Below, in pieces: positions 24,455 through 38,239 of a DNA stretch of 64,000 nt (position 1 is the stretch's first letter; each line of letters begins with the position of its first letter). The DNA comes from Dryas octopetala (Eukaryota > Streptophyta > Magnoliopsida > Rosales > Rosaceae). The position numbers and the translations under genes are program-made. The notes under the pieces are model-generated. The model did no database searches. It saw only the letters and a program-made list of their open reading frames with translations, and had not been told where the DNA came from. Location: positions 22,901,454 through 22,965,453 of the forward strand of contig OY992833.1 of the NCBI GenBank assembly GCA_963921425.1, given 5' to 3'.

Positions 24455-27400
24455 ATGTTCGGGTTTTCTCGTAGACGCATGAAGCTTGGACGGTAAGCTT
24501 TTGTTATTGTTTTTGCTGAACTTATTTCTAATTTGAGTTATTTAATAGAGCGATTAGTGCGTGTGTGTGTGTGTTTCCATTCAATAAGAAGCAAAAATGT
24601 GTATTCTTTTTTACATTGAGTATTGTATTTTTGGTAAATTATGTTGAAAGAAACAGATTGCGAAAAAGAGTAATAATCACTGTGTTGGCTCAGATTGAAA
24701 GTCCAGCTCTCAGACTCTACTCAGGGAACAAGAAGCCCCATAAGACACCCAAAACGAAATAACAGCTCCAATGTAAGGCTTTCAGCTTGTTTTGTTGTTT
24801 TTGCATATGGGTTTGGGTTCAATCAGTCCATGCACTAAGCTCGTTTAGATTTTCCAGGGTGAATGTGATGTACCGGCAAGTAGTAATTCTGATGAGCTCG
24901 ATTGCCAGTGTTCGTCCGCTGCGCCTGAGATTAGTAGTTCCACGATGGGGAGCTCTGAGAATTGGATGGTGTTGTCAATTTCTGGGGACAAGCCTACGCC
25001 CCGCTTCAATGTAAATTGTTATTGATTTGTCTTCTTTAGAGTGCTTCATATGGTACTTGGTTGATGCATGTATGCAGTTGTTGCTGAAAGCTTTATTCTT
25101 ATTTTCCAAATAGCATGCGGCGGCTGTAATTGGGAACAAGATGATAGTAGTCGGTGGTGAATCTGGGGATGAATTGCTAGATGATGTGCAGGTAGGATAA
25201 TGTTTCTTTCTCCCTTAAATGTGTATGTTTCAAGAGGGTACGAGTAGGAAATTTAGTTTAAATTTGGAGTGACTATCTTTAGCATTTATTAGATAAATTA
25301 ATTTAATGGGGACTCATGTAGCAAACCATAATGTTGGATATACAATGATAGCTGATGTTTTATTGTCAGGTGCTTAATTTTGACAGTTTTACCTGGACCA
25401 CAGCTTCATCAAAGCTTTACTTGTCACCAAGCAGTCTCCCATTAAAGATCCCTGCATGCAAGGGTCACAAACTGGTACAATCATATATTTATATAAAATC
25501 TTATATCATTGTTTATTTTTCATTTCCTCTGTTAACACGTTGCACAGCATAGTTTTTTCGTATGTTATTTGACATTGAGCATATTGCCTGGTGAAACACG
25601 TTGGATATCAAAACCCACATGGATGATAAATTTAGGTAGCTAGTTTCCTAGAAATCTATGAACTTAAACTTTGAAAGCATACAATGGAATGGTTGGTTTT
25701 TTTCTGTAGACTTGGGCTATAAAAAGGTTACTATATCATAAAATGGAATCAATGATCATGTCTAGGTAAATCAGATTGGTTGATTTTTTGAAGGTTTTGT
25801 CCATTCTTTCTCTTTTGTCTAGGTTTCTTGGGGGAAAAAGGCACTCCTGATTGGAGGCAAAACTGAACCTGGAAGTGACAAAATTTCAGGTTAAAATTTC
25901 TGTCTTTAAAGCTCGTGAAATCATAACTTTTTTCTTGTGCATGTATGAAATTTTTCCAACTCTTCTTTCATTTCTGCAGTTTGGGCATTTGACACAGAGA
26001 CAGAATGCTGGTCTCATATGGAAGCAAAGGGCGATACACCGGTACTTTATTCTTTTTAACTAGTTAATTATACGAAAACTTGTAAGCAACGTAGTTTTAT
26101 CAGTAAGTTCATTGAAATGGGGGTCTGAAATGCATGGGGAAAAGGCTTAGAAATTGTGGAAAAATGATGGCATAGATGGTCTATAGTTTCCGATAATTTA
26201 AATTGGTGAAGGATGGGTTTTGGTGCATGTCTGGTAGGGATGAAAACCAATGTAAGCCTTGTACTTTAGGATTTCTTTTGGTAAAAAGGGATGAAGGTTA
26301 CCATTGGCTGATTTTCAGGAGAAGGGTTTTTTCCCCAATTTTTTTTTGAAGGCTACTACATTATTTCCCATAAATCTCTGTAAATATCCTTATAATTGTT
26401 GCCAAACAATTTTACATCGTAAGGGTATTTTAGTCTTTTTACCTTTTCTATAGAGACCGTCATTCCAAAGGGGGTGTATATGTTATGAAAGTGTAAGGTT
26501 TAAGCCAAAAACAAATTAAGCCTTAGGGAGTGATTGTGTAATTTAATTTGTTTTTTACTTGATAATAATTCAACTTACATCTGGTGTAAAGTAAGTAATT
26601 GTACTTCCGTTTGTGTCTTTTTGTGGATTGCTATTTTGAAAATACATTAATGAACAAATACTATTCCTTGCAGTGTGCTTGTCAATGATCAAGATTATTA
26701 AATATCAAAGACTACTCAATCTATAAACTTGCAAAGTTCGTAATAGAAACTCAAGTGAATAACAAACACTAAATGGTATCAATGACTGTAGCAATGTATA
26801 CATTTCCAGAATTATATACCCCTTTACTGCTATATCTGTAGCTTACTGTCTTGTTTTGTAACCGTAGATTATCACCTAAGGATAATTTAGTGGAGCTTCA
26901 TTATATAATGCTAAGCAACTTATATATTTTATGCATAGCAGGTTGCTCGCACTGGCCACACTGTAGTCAGGGCGAGCTCTGTGTTAATCCTATTTGGGGG
27001 TGAAGATGCTAAAAGAAGGAAACTGAATGATCTACACATGTTTGATCTTAAGTCGTTGACATGGCTACCTCTTCATTGCACGTAAGTGGATATTAGTACA
27101 CTGTGTGACATTTATTGATATTGTTCTCTAATGAAATCTACATATAACAAATGTTCCTTTGCTCATGGTTGCTTCTGGACCTTTCTCCTTTCTATGGCAA
27201 CAAAAATGTTGACCTTTCTTTTCTTTTTATGACATCCCTCTTTGCAGGAAGTTTTAGCTAAGATTCTTTCTAATTTCATTTTATTTTTATATGCATGCAG
27301 AGGAACAGGACCATCTCCAAGGTCCAACCATGTGGCAGCTCTTTATGATGATAAAACTCTTTTTATATTTGGAGGCGCATCAAAATCCAAAACTTTGAAT

Positions 27401-29692
27401 GATTTGTATTCACTTGACTTTGAAACTGTGTGTGAATTCTCTCTCATTCTTATATATTTTATAACACTGGATTTTGTGGCCAAACATTTTTATCTTTTTA
27501 TAGATGAGAATCTTTATCTGTGGCACGCTGATCGGCTTTTTCCTCAGATGGTATGGTCAAGAATAAAGAAACGAGGTTTCCATCCATCACCTAGAGCTGG
27601 TTGCTGTGGGGTCCTATGTGGAACCAAATGGTATATTGTTGGGGGTGGAAGCAGGAAAAAACGTATGCTTCATAACTGAAGGACATGCTTGAAATTTTTT
27701 ACCTATTTCTCTAATGTTGCAGCTTTAAAGTATAATGTGCACGATTTCTTAATTCCTTAAGCTTTTCTTTCCCTAATCTTTCCAGGACATGCCGAGACTC
27801 TGATCTTTGATATCTTGAAACTTGAGTGGTCACTGGCCATTGCATCGCCTCCTTCTTCAATCACCACCAATAAGGTGTGCAACATTGATTTTTACCTTTG
27901 TTTTCATAGGTCTTTTAATGCTAGCCTCTTGCTGTTCCCAAGGTAAGGCCTAAGGCAGGTCCTTGTGAGTTCCTATGATTGCATGAACATTATTCTTTGG
28001 CTGTTACTTTAAGCATTGTTCTTATCATCTAATGTTGTATTTTCAGGGTTTCAGTCTGGAGCTTGTGCAGCACAAAGAAAAGGATTTTCTTGTTTCTTTT
28101 GGGGGATGCAGAAAGGAGCCATCAAATCAGGTTAACAAGAAGTCAAATTTTTATTTTAGTTCATTCATTTTTATCATTAAACTTACCTTATTTCATTCAA
28201 ATTTTTTGTTACAGGTTGAAGTACTGACCATGGAAAAGAATGAACCATCCACAAGTCGTCGATCTTTTCCAAGCAAAGGCCCTGGAACTTTGCTGCCTGA
28301 AAAACGCACATCATCCACTGGCCTGGCTGGTCAACTGAGTAATGGTTCTTCCCAGCACTCAGTTAATTCGGTTGCTAGACAAAATCTTGCATCTGCGATT
28401 GAACAACACGGTTCTGGAAGAAGATCTTTGTCAGAGTCCTTGCTCGTTGATCCAAATCCTGTTTCTGGCAACGTTTCACTTAGGAAACAATTCCATAATG
28501 ACGAAGAATACAACACGGCTGTCAAGGTGGCAAAGAGTTCAGAAGATGAAAGTTCTTTCTCACAGGTAAACTGCAGAAGTTTTTCTTAATTAACTATCAC
28601 CACCTGACTTGCGTTATCATCTTTATCCAAAGTTGAAAATGAAATTCTGAAATGAAACTTATGAGCTTTGAAGAAATTAACTTTCTAGTTCAGTTTTGGT
28701 CTGTGTTGGGAGCTGCCTTGGAAATCTGTTTCTGTGTGCCTAGTCTTTTTTATTATTAACTTAACCTATTCTGGTGATATAATGATTTATTATTATGTTA
28801 ATTTCAGCCAACAGAAAAGAAAATAAGTCAATCTGATTCAGGAGTCCAGACTAACATGCTTGGAGGTAGACTCTATGCAGAGGAGATGCACTCTGCGTAT
28901 GAGTTCGAAAATTCAAATCTCCACAACCATGGAATTGGGAACCTTCCAGCTGACAGCAATGATGCAATGTTCCCAGAACACAACAGTAAACCAGGAGCAC
29001 TATCAGCTCCTTCAAATATGTACCAATATTATGACTCAAAGATGGCTGCACTAATAAGAAAGAATGGAATTTTAGAAGGACAGTTGGCAGCTGCATTGGC
29101 CAGCCGAGAAGCTGCAGAGAAAAATTTATCCTCTGCTCTCAGGAGCAGACAGGAGATGGAGAAAAAAGTGGCGGACACCATGAAGGAGATGGAGTTGCTG
29201 AAGGAGAAGCTAGGTGGTGTAGAGCTAGCACAAGAAGAGGCTAACAACCTCTCAAGCATTGTTCATTCTGATAATGTGAGGCTTGAACACGATGTGGCTT
29301 TCCTCAAGGCAGTTTTGGATGATACACAAAAGGTATTGTGAACACCACACTTTGATGCGGATATCTTGTAGCCAAGTTATTAATTATAACATAAACCGAT
29401 TTATGTCTGATAAAACCAATTATGGGAATGAAATATTTAATGTAGGAGCTGCATTCAACTAGAGGAGTCCTTGCAGGAGAACGAGCAAGGGCATTCCAAC
29501 TGCAGGTATGGCTTTGAAAGCAATGAAATTTGTGCTGTGATAGTTGCTTTACATTAAAACTCTTATAGCATCTTTTAAGCTACCATCCCCATCCATCCTC
29601 TTCATGTTTCCATGCAGGTTGAAGTTTTTCATCTCAAACAAAGATTGCAATCTATGGAGAACCGAGCACCTACACCAAGGAAACCTTTCTAG
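24455..29692 (+). CDS. Kelch-repeat protein with C-terminal coiled coil (At5g18590-like)
   Basis: Sixteen exons: 24455-24492, 24694-24772, 24858-25010, 25114-25191, 25370-25474, 25823-25889, 25980-26041, 26942-27081, 27301-27427, 27548-27662, 27786-27874, 28047-28130, 28215-28565, 28808-29332, 29446-29505 and 29618-29692. They total 2148 nt, 715 aa. Starts MFGFSRRRMKLGR. Six kelch-type GG strands follow (VVGGE about 101, LIGGK about 160, LFGGE about 211, FIFGGAS about 263, IVGGGS about 314, SFGGC about 371), enough for a beta-propeller. Residues 380-550 are serine-rich and probably disordered. Residues 575-700 form a charged coiled coil. The architecture matches the kelch part of plant acyl-CoA-binding proteins ACBP4/5, but no acyl-CoA-binding domain is present, so lipid binding should not be assumed. 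The likely role is a protein-protein scaffold; its partner is unknown. Confidence 0.92.
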
Positions 29693-31043
29693 TCTGGAGA
29701 AAACAAAGAATCGACTTATGTATATTTAATGAAAGGTGATCTGGGAGCTGCTGAACAACTCTCAAGTCTCAACTGCCCTAGAACGGCCAATGGCCCCAAC
29801 CTATCCCAGACGTCAAGCCACCTCAATGCTTTGCTTGGTTACAAGCCCATGCAAATGCACACCTTCAGAGTGTGGTCTGAAGAATCCTATTTATTCTACC
29901 ATGTACATATGTGAATCGTTCGAGTTTGATATGCAACATTTTGTAAGCCTTTTCCACGTTTAATGTAGAAAATATTGATTCCGATGTCTAATGACTACTT
30001 AATGAAAGTTAATTTCATCCTCTTGGTACTAGTGATTTGTGACAAAGATGGATGAATTTGATCCAGTCCGATAAAAATGTGATGGGTGGTAACTATTTGG
30101 GTTGCCATCAGAGCTCCGCTAGTACATCAAAATCCAATTATTTCTGGGTAAGTAATTCATAATGGTAGGGAGTGAGAATATAGATTCAACGAAAGTAGTA
30201 GAAGGTTAAGAAATAGATTATAGGGTCTGACTAATTAGATAATGAGATTGAGGATGCTGATGGAGACCAAGAAGAAGCTGACCCAACTTGCCTCATCTCC
30301 TCATTATACAATGTTTGAATTGGATCCGGTTGCTTTTCTATAACTAGTTTCAATATGACTAATTAGAGATAGTTCGAATAGATGTTGTTTCCATCTTCTT
30401 GATAATGTGGAAAAAATTAGTATTAGAATTACTAGGTACAATTTAAAAAAACACCTTAGTCTAGCACAAAAGGTTTAAGTACAAAGGCAGAGGCAAGTTG
30501 TTCATTAGTATAATAGTGCAAAACCTAATAACCTTATTGTCTGCACGAAAATTGATCAACAATTGAAAAATGGAAAGAATGCTCCCACAAAACCCTTCTT
30601 TATCAATAATTCAGCAGCTGAGAAGATATGCAAATACAAGTTGTCAAAGACTCCACTTTATACAAGTTGTAGCATGAGATCACAAAGCAAAATACACTAC
30701 ATGACACAAATAATGTTGTAACAAAAATTGACAAGGAAATGGTAATGACATAGGGTTGACACCATGAGGTTTGCCTGTCATGAAGATTGAAACTATGCAG
30801 CCACTAGTCCATATCCTTTCCTGATCCCTATCTATGCTGTATCACCTCCGGCCGTTCATTCCATATTTATATAAAATGTTTCAGTTACATGCCGTGACAC
30901 AAATATATTGGAAAAGAGTTTCATTTCTAGGGGTGTCAGCTTGCTTGCACAATGGCAATACCTGGTCTACCTGTGTGATCATGGCATTCTTTGCAACAGT
31001 CTCTTCAGAAAAGGCTTTACAAATATCCTTGTTTCGCTTTAAC
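29693..31043. other. Convergent intergenic region between kelch gene and APC7
   Basis: Contains the 3' UTRs of two convergent genes. At 30240-30276, on the plus strand, lies an inverted partial copy of the last APC7 exon. Nothing else recognisable. Confidence 0.7.
30240..30282 (+). pseudogene. Inverted fragment of APC7 terminal exon
   Basis: The plus strand from 'aatgagattgaggatgctga' through 'tggagaccaagaagaagctg' matches about 36 consecutive bases of the final APC7 exon (minus strand, about 31060-31100), which encodes NEIEDADGDQEE. It lies about 760 bp past the APC7 stop and in the opposite orientation. Outside this block the similarity stops. It looks like a short templated insertion or gene-fragment duplication. 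Confidence 0.85.
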
Positions 31044-34000
31044 TCATAAAAGCTCAGTCTCTTCTTGGTCTCCATCAGCATCCTCAATCTCATTTTCTTC
31101 ATCTTCTTCGGGTGCATCTGGATCCACCCCCTAGAGAAAGTACAACTTTTTTAAAAAAGAAATTGGCTTGCTGAATTACCTACATTTTTACTTTTTAGTA
31201 AGTAATTGCCTCACCATTATTACTATTTTACAGAATTAATAAATCATTACATCAGAATAGACCATGGTTGCATATCGTGTGGATTTAAAATGACGTATTT
31301 AGATTTAACTATTCAATTTAAACGGTTTGCATCAAATTTTAAAAAGACATAAAAAGAGAGTTTTGGTACTTTCTGTTATAGATTGAAAAAAACTCTATGA
31401 TTAAGTGAATTAGAGATAAATTCAAAATGACACTTTTTTCTTTAGTATTTGAAATTCATTAAATTTCAAATAGTCAAATTTACATGTAAAAAATTAGTAC
31501 TTCTAAAGTTTCATTAAACAATTTACATCTAAGAATTCAATTTCAAATCCTTCATTTTAAATCAACATATCTAAATGTAACCTAAAATTATTCTGAAGCA
31601 AAGTGCATACCACTTGCTGTTGAGAGAGCACTATAAATTATTAAAGTTGCCTGATAAATATAAACAGGAAGACAAACCTTCATCTGTTTCTCTAAGCGCT
31701 CTAAACCTTTTTTTGCAGCTTCATTCTGTGAGTTTATCCTGCAATGCATGTCAGAAAATAAAACTGTGAGCATTTTCAGTCATTTTATGATCATGCCAAG
31801 ACAGCATATTTAAACAACATTCAGGGTGTTAATTAGAACACTTCACGAGATTCAATGACCATTTTTCTATGTAGCATTGGACCATGAAATTTCATGGTTT
31901 GTATGACGCCTTGAAAAATAAAAAGGCATATGACAAATCAAAAGTGTGTTAATCTCAAGAAAACTAAATTATGATCCTATGCCTTGAATAGTTGGCTTTT
32001 AACCTTTTAAATGACATTAATCTTCATGGTGTCTACTTTAAAATGCTATTTATGGGGACACTAAATTTCCACAGCATACACAAACCCTAGCGAAAGCTCA
32101 GTCAGAATGCAGCTTTCAATCCCTGACAGTAAGAGAGTGATTATGGATATATAACATAATGTCTAACCTCAATGCATCATTATAATGTGATAATGCCTCT
32201 TGCAGCATATTTGTTGCAGCAAATACTTGAGCAAGTTTGACATGCAAAGAGTCATCAGCCCAGTCCTTGAGATATCGCTCTAGCAGAGACACAGCATCCC
32301 CGTTGCGGCCTTCAATGACATGAAGCTCAGCGAGAGCTAATGCAGCTCCAAGGTAACCAGGTTCCAGCCTAAGGGCCGACTCATAGAACTTTTTTGCCTG
32401 TTTCAAGATTGGGTTGAATTCATAAGAGGCAAACTTGACTTCTTAACGCATGCTGAAATGACCTGTCACTGGTTTACCTTCTCCCTACCACCAGAGTTAC
32501 TCGCGTGCACATCCCCTACTAATTTTAGAGCCTTCGCGGATTGAGGCATGGCCTTCATTGCCTCCCTGGAAGCATATAAAGCCTCTTTGATTTTAGAGAG
32601 AGCTAAATAAGAATGAACCAAACCTGAAATCATAATTGAGATCCAGATCATTAAGCTTCTAACTTGATATTTCTTTCTTTACAAAATGGTTGCACAAATG
32701 TGAACAAGTCAATGGTAGACAATGTCATGCAAGTGAGCATTTGCCCCTTACAAATCCCACCTTGATATGAACGAATATCAGGTCTCAACTCTTGAGCTGC
32801 CCTGAAGGCAATTACAGCTGCTTCTGCTCGCTTCATTGATAACAACAGGTTGCCCTAAAAGCTTGAAAGGAATTTTTATCATTGAGAACAGAGTAAGAAG
32901 AAAGATACTGAGATATTCATAAGTATTGAAGCTCCAGCCTATCAAATATAAGATCATATCAATACCTTCATTATATAACCTGGTACGTGCCTCTCATCGA
33001 TTCGTATGCTCTGATTGAAAATAAATTGGGAACTTATGAGATATATAATAATAAAAAGAAACGGATCCAGCAAGCTTACTCTATTTTGACAGACCTTCTC
33101 AGCATAGGACAAAGCTCCTCTCTCATCTTTCCTTTCCCAAAGCACAGATAAGGCCACAAAAACTTCTGGTCTTGTAGAATCAGTAATCAGCAAATCATGC
33201 ACTAATTTGTTTAGCTTTGAAAGATCAGACTTTAACTTTAGAAGCATTGCATACTCATCCATATAAGTTACAACATATGGATCAATTGATCGAGCCTGTA
33301 AAGAACATCAACTTGAAAGTGAGTTTGTATTTGCATGCCATGCATTCGTTTAGGGGTGAATGTGCGTGCGTGTGTGAATGAGTGCGCGCACGTGTGTGTG
33401 TGTGTGTTTGAGAGAGAGATGAGAGGACTATGATCAGTTGCATTACCATAATAACTAGAAATTTTAATTACCTTGTCAAAATTCATTATAGCCTCATCGT
33501 TTTTCCCAACGATAGCTTCAACCTTCACATACAGGTTTACATATACAAAAGCAGAAGTCAAAATGCTTTCATTCTTTTCTTGCTAGAAACAACATTGTAA
33601 ATATAACATTTCAGACTATCAAATCGTACGTACAATCAGTTCTAACCTTTGCAACTTCAAGTAACAAGTGTAAATTATTAGGGAAACGTTGTAAGAGGTC
33701 AGTAAAGAGTTCCAGACCACCTGCAACACCAAAAATGAATATTATAAACCGTAAAAGCATGTACGCGTCAATCATCAATTATTACTCAAACAGATAATGC
33801 AAGTAGAAGTTCCGCTAATAACACCATGAAACTACATCTAGGATTGGAAAAGATTATGAAATAAAATCAAATGAAGACTGCAATAAATAGCAGTTTCTAA
33901 CAACTTGTCTACTTCCATCTAGAGCATTATCCAACAGTTATATCTATGTGAAATCCCCCTTTGCTTCCTCTTCGCCTGAAGAAAATATGGTAACCAAAGA

Positions 34001-36559
34001 AAAATTTTACAGAATCACCGGGTTGTTGGCAGAATAACATGAAAACCATCTAGAGAAAAAGATTATCCATAGAAATTTTACAAGATGAGGTGTCACTGCA
34101 TATAGTTCACACATTAAATCAGTAAGTAACTAAGACCTCTGATGCATGCAGTGTTGACTATGAAGCATGCATTATCATGATCCTCAAGTTTCCGCAAAAC
34201 ATACACACAGATAAACCCTCTAAGAAGAAAATGTTCCTTTTACCTTTGTAATCATTCGAAGCAATGCAACAATGGGCCTCCACATAGCGCTGCACAGAGA
34301 AAAACAATGTAACAAATTTGTTGGGGAAACTGGGGTTTTCCCATTCCTGCCTTCTTTCCATTATTTATATTATATAGAATAAATTAGGAGAATAAATTAT
34401 GGACAAGCTAAGTTGCAAAGTGCAAATGTATCTTTTCTCATGCACGATAAACCAATGACATAGGTCGACCAACCAACAAAAAGTTGTCATGATAGGTTAT
34501 ATAATAACTATAAAATTAAATTCTCCTTGCAATATCCGTCTATCCAAACAAACTTAATACAGGAACAGTGGGACTTTTCAAGTGGATATGAAGCCATCTA
34601 AACATGCATAGCATAAACGAGGAAGAATTTTCCAACATGATAATTAATAATAAATGGCCTCTGCTTCCTCATTTGTTACTTACTTGCAGCCAACGACTGG
34701 AGTCAAAATGATCAAATGGAGCCCTCCCGCTTCTATTTGGAATCTGAAATTGAAAGTCAAGAAACAGAATTGAGAAAACTTTGGGATGAACACCTAAAAT
34801 GATTTTTTATTTTATTGAAGTACAGACTAAAAGTTATAAAGATTTAAATGTTATACAAGCTAGAGAAAGCTTTTAGTGGCCAATGTGATTGTATCCCTAA
34901 TTAATTAATGTTCAGTATGCTTCATTTAATATAAACGTTTCCCGTTTTAACAGTCAAATCATCTTTTGCAATCAAATTTGTGTGCCAACAAATTACTAAC
35001 GGACTACCTATGAGCTGGGGAGTACAGTCTTTAACTTATCCAAGTAACAATTAGAGGAGCACTATACACGTAATCAGAGAACAATGGCCTGATGAATTAT
35101 GTCACATACAGACCCTGCAATTCTTTTCTACATATAGTAGAAGTCAAATACAGTTTCACTATGACAAACTTTACAGGGCATCCACAAAAAATTGAAGAAA
35201 AAACTTAACATGGCTCTAGATGTGCTAACAATATTTGGCTAGCCAAATTTAAATGGTTTCATGCTTCACAAACAAACCTGAGGAATCAATGAAATAATGT
35301 CCTTGGCAGCAACTCCTAATTCTGCTAAAGCTATGATAGCCTCAATGACATAAGGGCATTGTCTGTCAAAAGGCACCAAAGATGAAGCAGCATTAATATT
35401 AAAAGATGATATAATAAAAGAGAAAATCTCAAGATATCTACATTTATGAAAATACAAATACAATTTGATTGGCAAACCTTAGACACTCTTTGAAACAAGA
35501 AACTGCAGAACGATTCTGTCTAGAATACCGATAAAGCTTTCCCATTAATAGATTCATCTGCAAGTTTCTCAATTTGCTTGGAATATTGTCCATCTGAAAA
35601 GTTTTAAAAGTGCAACAGACCGAGAGATTTTAAAAAAAAAGTGTCATAAGTGCCACGTGAAATATATAGGAGAAATACATAGAAAAAAATTACACAAAAA
35701 AGGAAGCAATCCCTGCGTAAAACCAACAAATTTTACAATAGAAGTTTCTAAGCTTCTTTATATTCAACCCTAGATACTCTACACAAATTATATTAGGATT
35801 TTTGCTGCCTCTCAACATGAGTGTATTTGTGTGTACCTCAGCGAGGGCTGCTCCGTTCTCACTAAGTGCACAATGACAAGATGCAATTTTGAACTTCACC
35901 TGTCGTGTATAAGAGAAGGGAGCTTTGTATAAATAACAAAAAAGCAGACAAGAAATTCTATCATGACCTGAGTAAGCTGAAGACAAAAAAAAGAACTACT
36001 TGAGGAATGAAATCAGCCTACCTCATTCTCATTAATTCCTGAAACGTTAAAAACATTTGGAGAAGACGACCTGTTTGATGACAACGAACTTCTAGAAGAT
36101 GATGGATTTGTTTTGGTAATAATCTTGCAATATTGCAATGCTTGCTTGTACGTATGCTGCCAGTAAACAAGAAAAATTTATATAAACTTCCTTTACGTAT
36201 AGAAACCTGAAGTAAATAAATAAATAAACTGAAGTTTGAAAGTTGAAGCCCTCCAAAACTTATGATATAACAGCATAATTATTGGAAAAAAAGAACTCCC
36301 ACATTGTTTAGATACAGTCCTTAATATGAGTATTAAGTAAAGGGTCATTTTTGTTCTACGTAAAGGGTCTTTTGCTTTGTGCAAGGTCACTAATTTGTGC
36401 ATTATACATTTATAATACGAATTAGTGAAAAATGGGTATTCATTTATGGGGTTTATGTGCGTTTTTCTTACAATTGCTCTGCGATACTCCCTCTCTCGGA
36501 ACAATGAATCGCCAAGAAGCACCTGCACCAAAAAAAATTAGAAATTAAAAAAAAAAAAA

Positions 36560-36613
<54 letters not shown>

Positions 36614-36859
36614 ATTGAGGTGAAGATTCTGACCAAGCTTTCAGCTTTAAGGTGTGGAGTCATCTCAGCATTAGCAGCTGGTGATGAAACGAGAAAACAA
36701 CTCTATCCAAACACACAAAATTTCAAATTTTCAATTACCACGAGAATCAACAACTGAAAAGAAAATTTGGAAAAGGAGTGGAAACATTACGAGCATTTGA
36801 GCTGAGTTGTAGAGGCCATGCTCCATGAGAGCTGCGATTTGATCCTTGGGGACGTCCAT
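31044..36859 (-). CDS. APC7: Anaphase-promoting complex subunit 7 (TPR protein)
   Basis: Eighteen exons on the minus strand: 36859-36791, 36702-36634, 36522-36472, 36156-36022, 35899-35837, 35593-35478, 35362-35278, 34743-34684, 34289-34244, 33720-33647, 33522-33472, 33295-33095, 33010-32966, 32854-32761, 32623-32478, 32397-32168, 31738-31678 and 31130-31044. They total 1683 nt, 560 aa, close to the Arabidopsis protein (about 558 aa). Starts MDVPKDQIAALMEHGLYNSA. Tandem tetratricopeptide repeats cover most of the length (for example 'KKFYESALRLEPGYLGAALA'), and the protein ends in an acidic tail, EEDEENEIEDADGDQEETEL. APC7 is a scaffold TPR subunit of the APC/C ubiquitin ligase, which degrades cyclins and securin in mitosis. 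Intron 2 holds a long (GA)n tract, and intron 11 a GT/GA tract. Confidence 0.95.
36562..36605 (+). repeat. (GA)n microsatellite in APC7 intron 2
   Basis: About 22 uninterrupted GA units preceded by an A-run. On the coding (minus) strand this is a (TC)n tract some 30 bp downstream of the exon 3 acceptor side, within the intron between exons 2 and 3. Confidence 0.95.
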
Positions 36860-37270
36860 GGTTGCGAGCTCCGTCAGTGCAAAGCTTTGCTTTTGTCACT
36901 GAAATTTTTTGAACCGATTGGCGTCAGTCTGTCAGTCTCTGCAAGTGAAACCCAAACCGCTCTCTGTGTCTCACTGTCTCTACTGTCAGTTGGCTGCCAC
37001 AACAATGGCCGTGAATTTGGTTTCCAAAGAGACTTGTAATTTTCAATTTCTTCAAAATTTTAAATTTAAGGGTTACATACATTAAGGCCCTTGGATTTTG
37101 TCTGGTTTTCTATTTTGGTCCTTAAATTTTGAAATTTTTTATTGAGTTCTTAAATTTTGGTTCGGGTTCTTAGTAAAGACAAAATAAATATCCATCGAAA
37201 AATTCACATAACAAATTCGTCCATTTATGTGCTCAATTTCTAAATTCTTAATTTCTAGATATATATATAT

Positions 37271-37677
37271 AGGAGTGCTCTAAAGCTAACCAGTTAGTAA
37301 GTTAATACGAAGCTAACCATGCTTTTGGACTCACCATATCACTAATCTCATAATCCGAACCATGAATTATTTAGGCCCTACTTCAAAGATCATTATTGCA
37401 AAAAATCAACTAAATTGAAAATCATGTAGTCATCTAATTGAGATCAAATAAATAGACGATTAGTATTTTCGATAAAAACATAGAAATAGTTATTATTATA
37501 ATTAAATAGCTAAATGACTTGGACTTCCGATTTTGAAGATTTTTTACAGGAATGATCTTTGAAGTAGGGTCTAAAAAATAAACGGTTCGGATTTTGAAAT
37601 TACATTGTGCACTGGGTCCAACAAGGTGGTTAGTTTTGTATTAACGTACTAACTAGTTAATTTTAGAGCATTGTTGT
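37271..37677. mobile_element. Fold-back MITE, family B, copy 2
   Basis: About 407 bp. The left end 'gtgctctaaagctaaccagt' pairs with the right end 'actagttaattttagagcat'. Inner elements match copy 1 at 19608-20011: 'ttaggcc-tacttcaaagat', 'aaaaatcaactaaattgaaa', 'aaaaaataaacggttcggat'. It is bordered by (TA)n on both sides. Confidence 0.75.
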
Positions 37678-38239
37678 ATATATATATATATAGCGAAATG
37701 CACCATTGGTCCACTTACTATTGCGGTTTTCTCATGTTAGTCCACAAACTAATTTTCGTCCCATGTTGGTCCACTAATTAATTAAAATGCCTCAAGTTGG
37801 TCCGATTCGTTAAATATGTGTCAACGTCCGTCAAAAACAGATCACGTGATGTACACGTGGGTTTTTTGGAGGGCAAATAAGGGTTTTCACATTATAATTG
37901 CATCCCCCTTTATTATTATTTTTTCTTCTTTCTCTCCTCTCTCCCCGACTCTCTCTCTCCACAACCTCTGCTTTCGCCGTTTCTGAGCTGATCCAGCCAG
38001 GCGACGTCAAGCCGACAGTGAGAGAACCCTCTTTCTTTTCCGATTAGGTTGGTTTGCCTGAAACCCACCACCATAGCACATCAGAGAAGTCAACCTGATC
38101 GGCTTCTCACGTGACTTCATCGTTTTTGGCAGCTTTGGGACCTTCCACCACCCTTATCTTCTTCGTTTCAACGTGGTGAGTGTGATGGTGACCTCCAATT
38201 GCCAAGCTGACACTCGACGGCGGCGAATCGACCAGGGAA

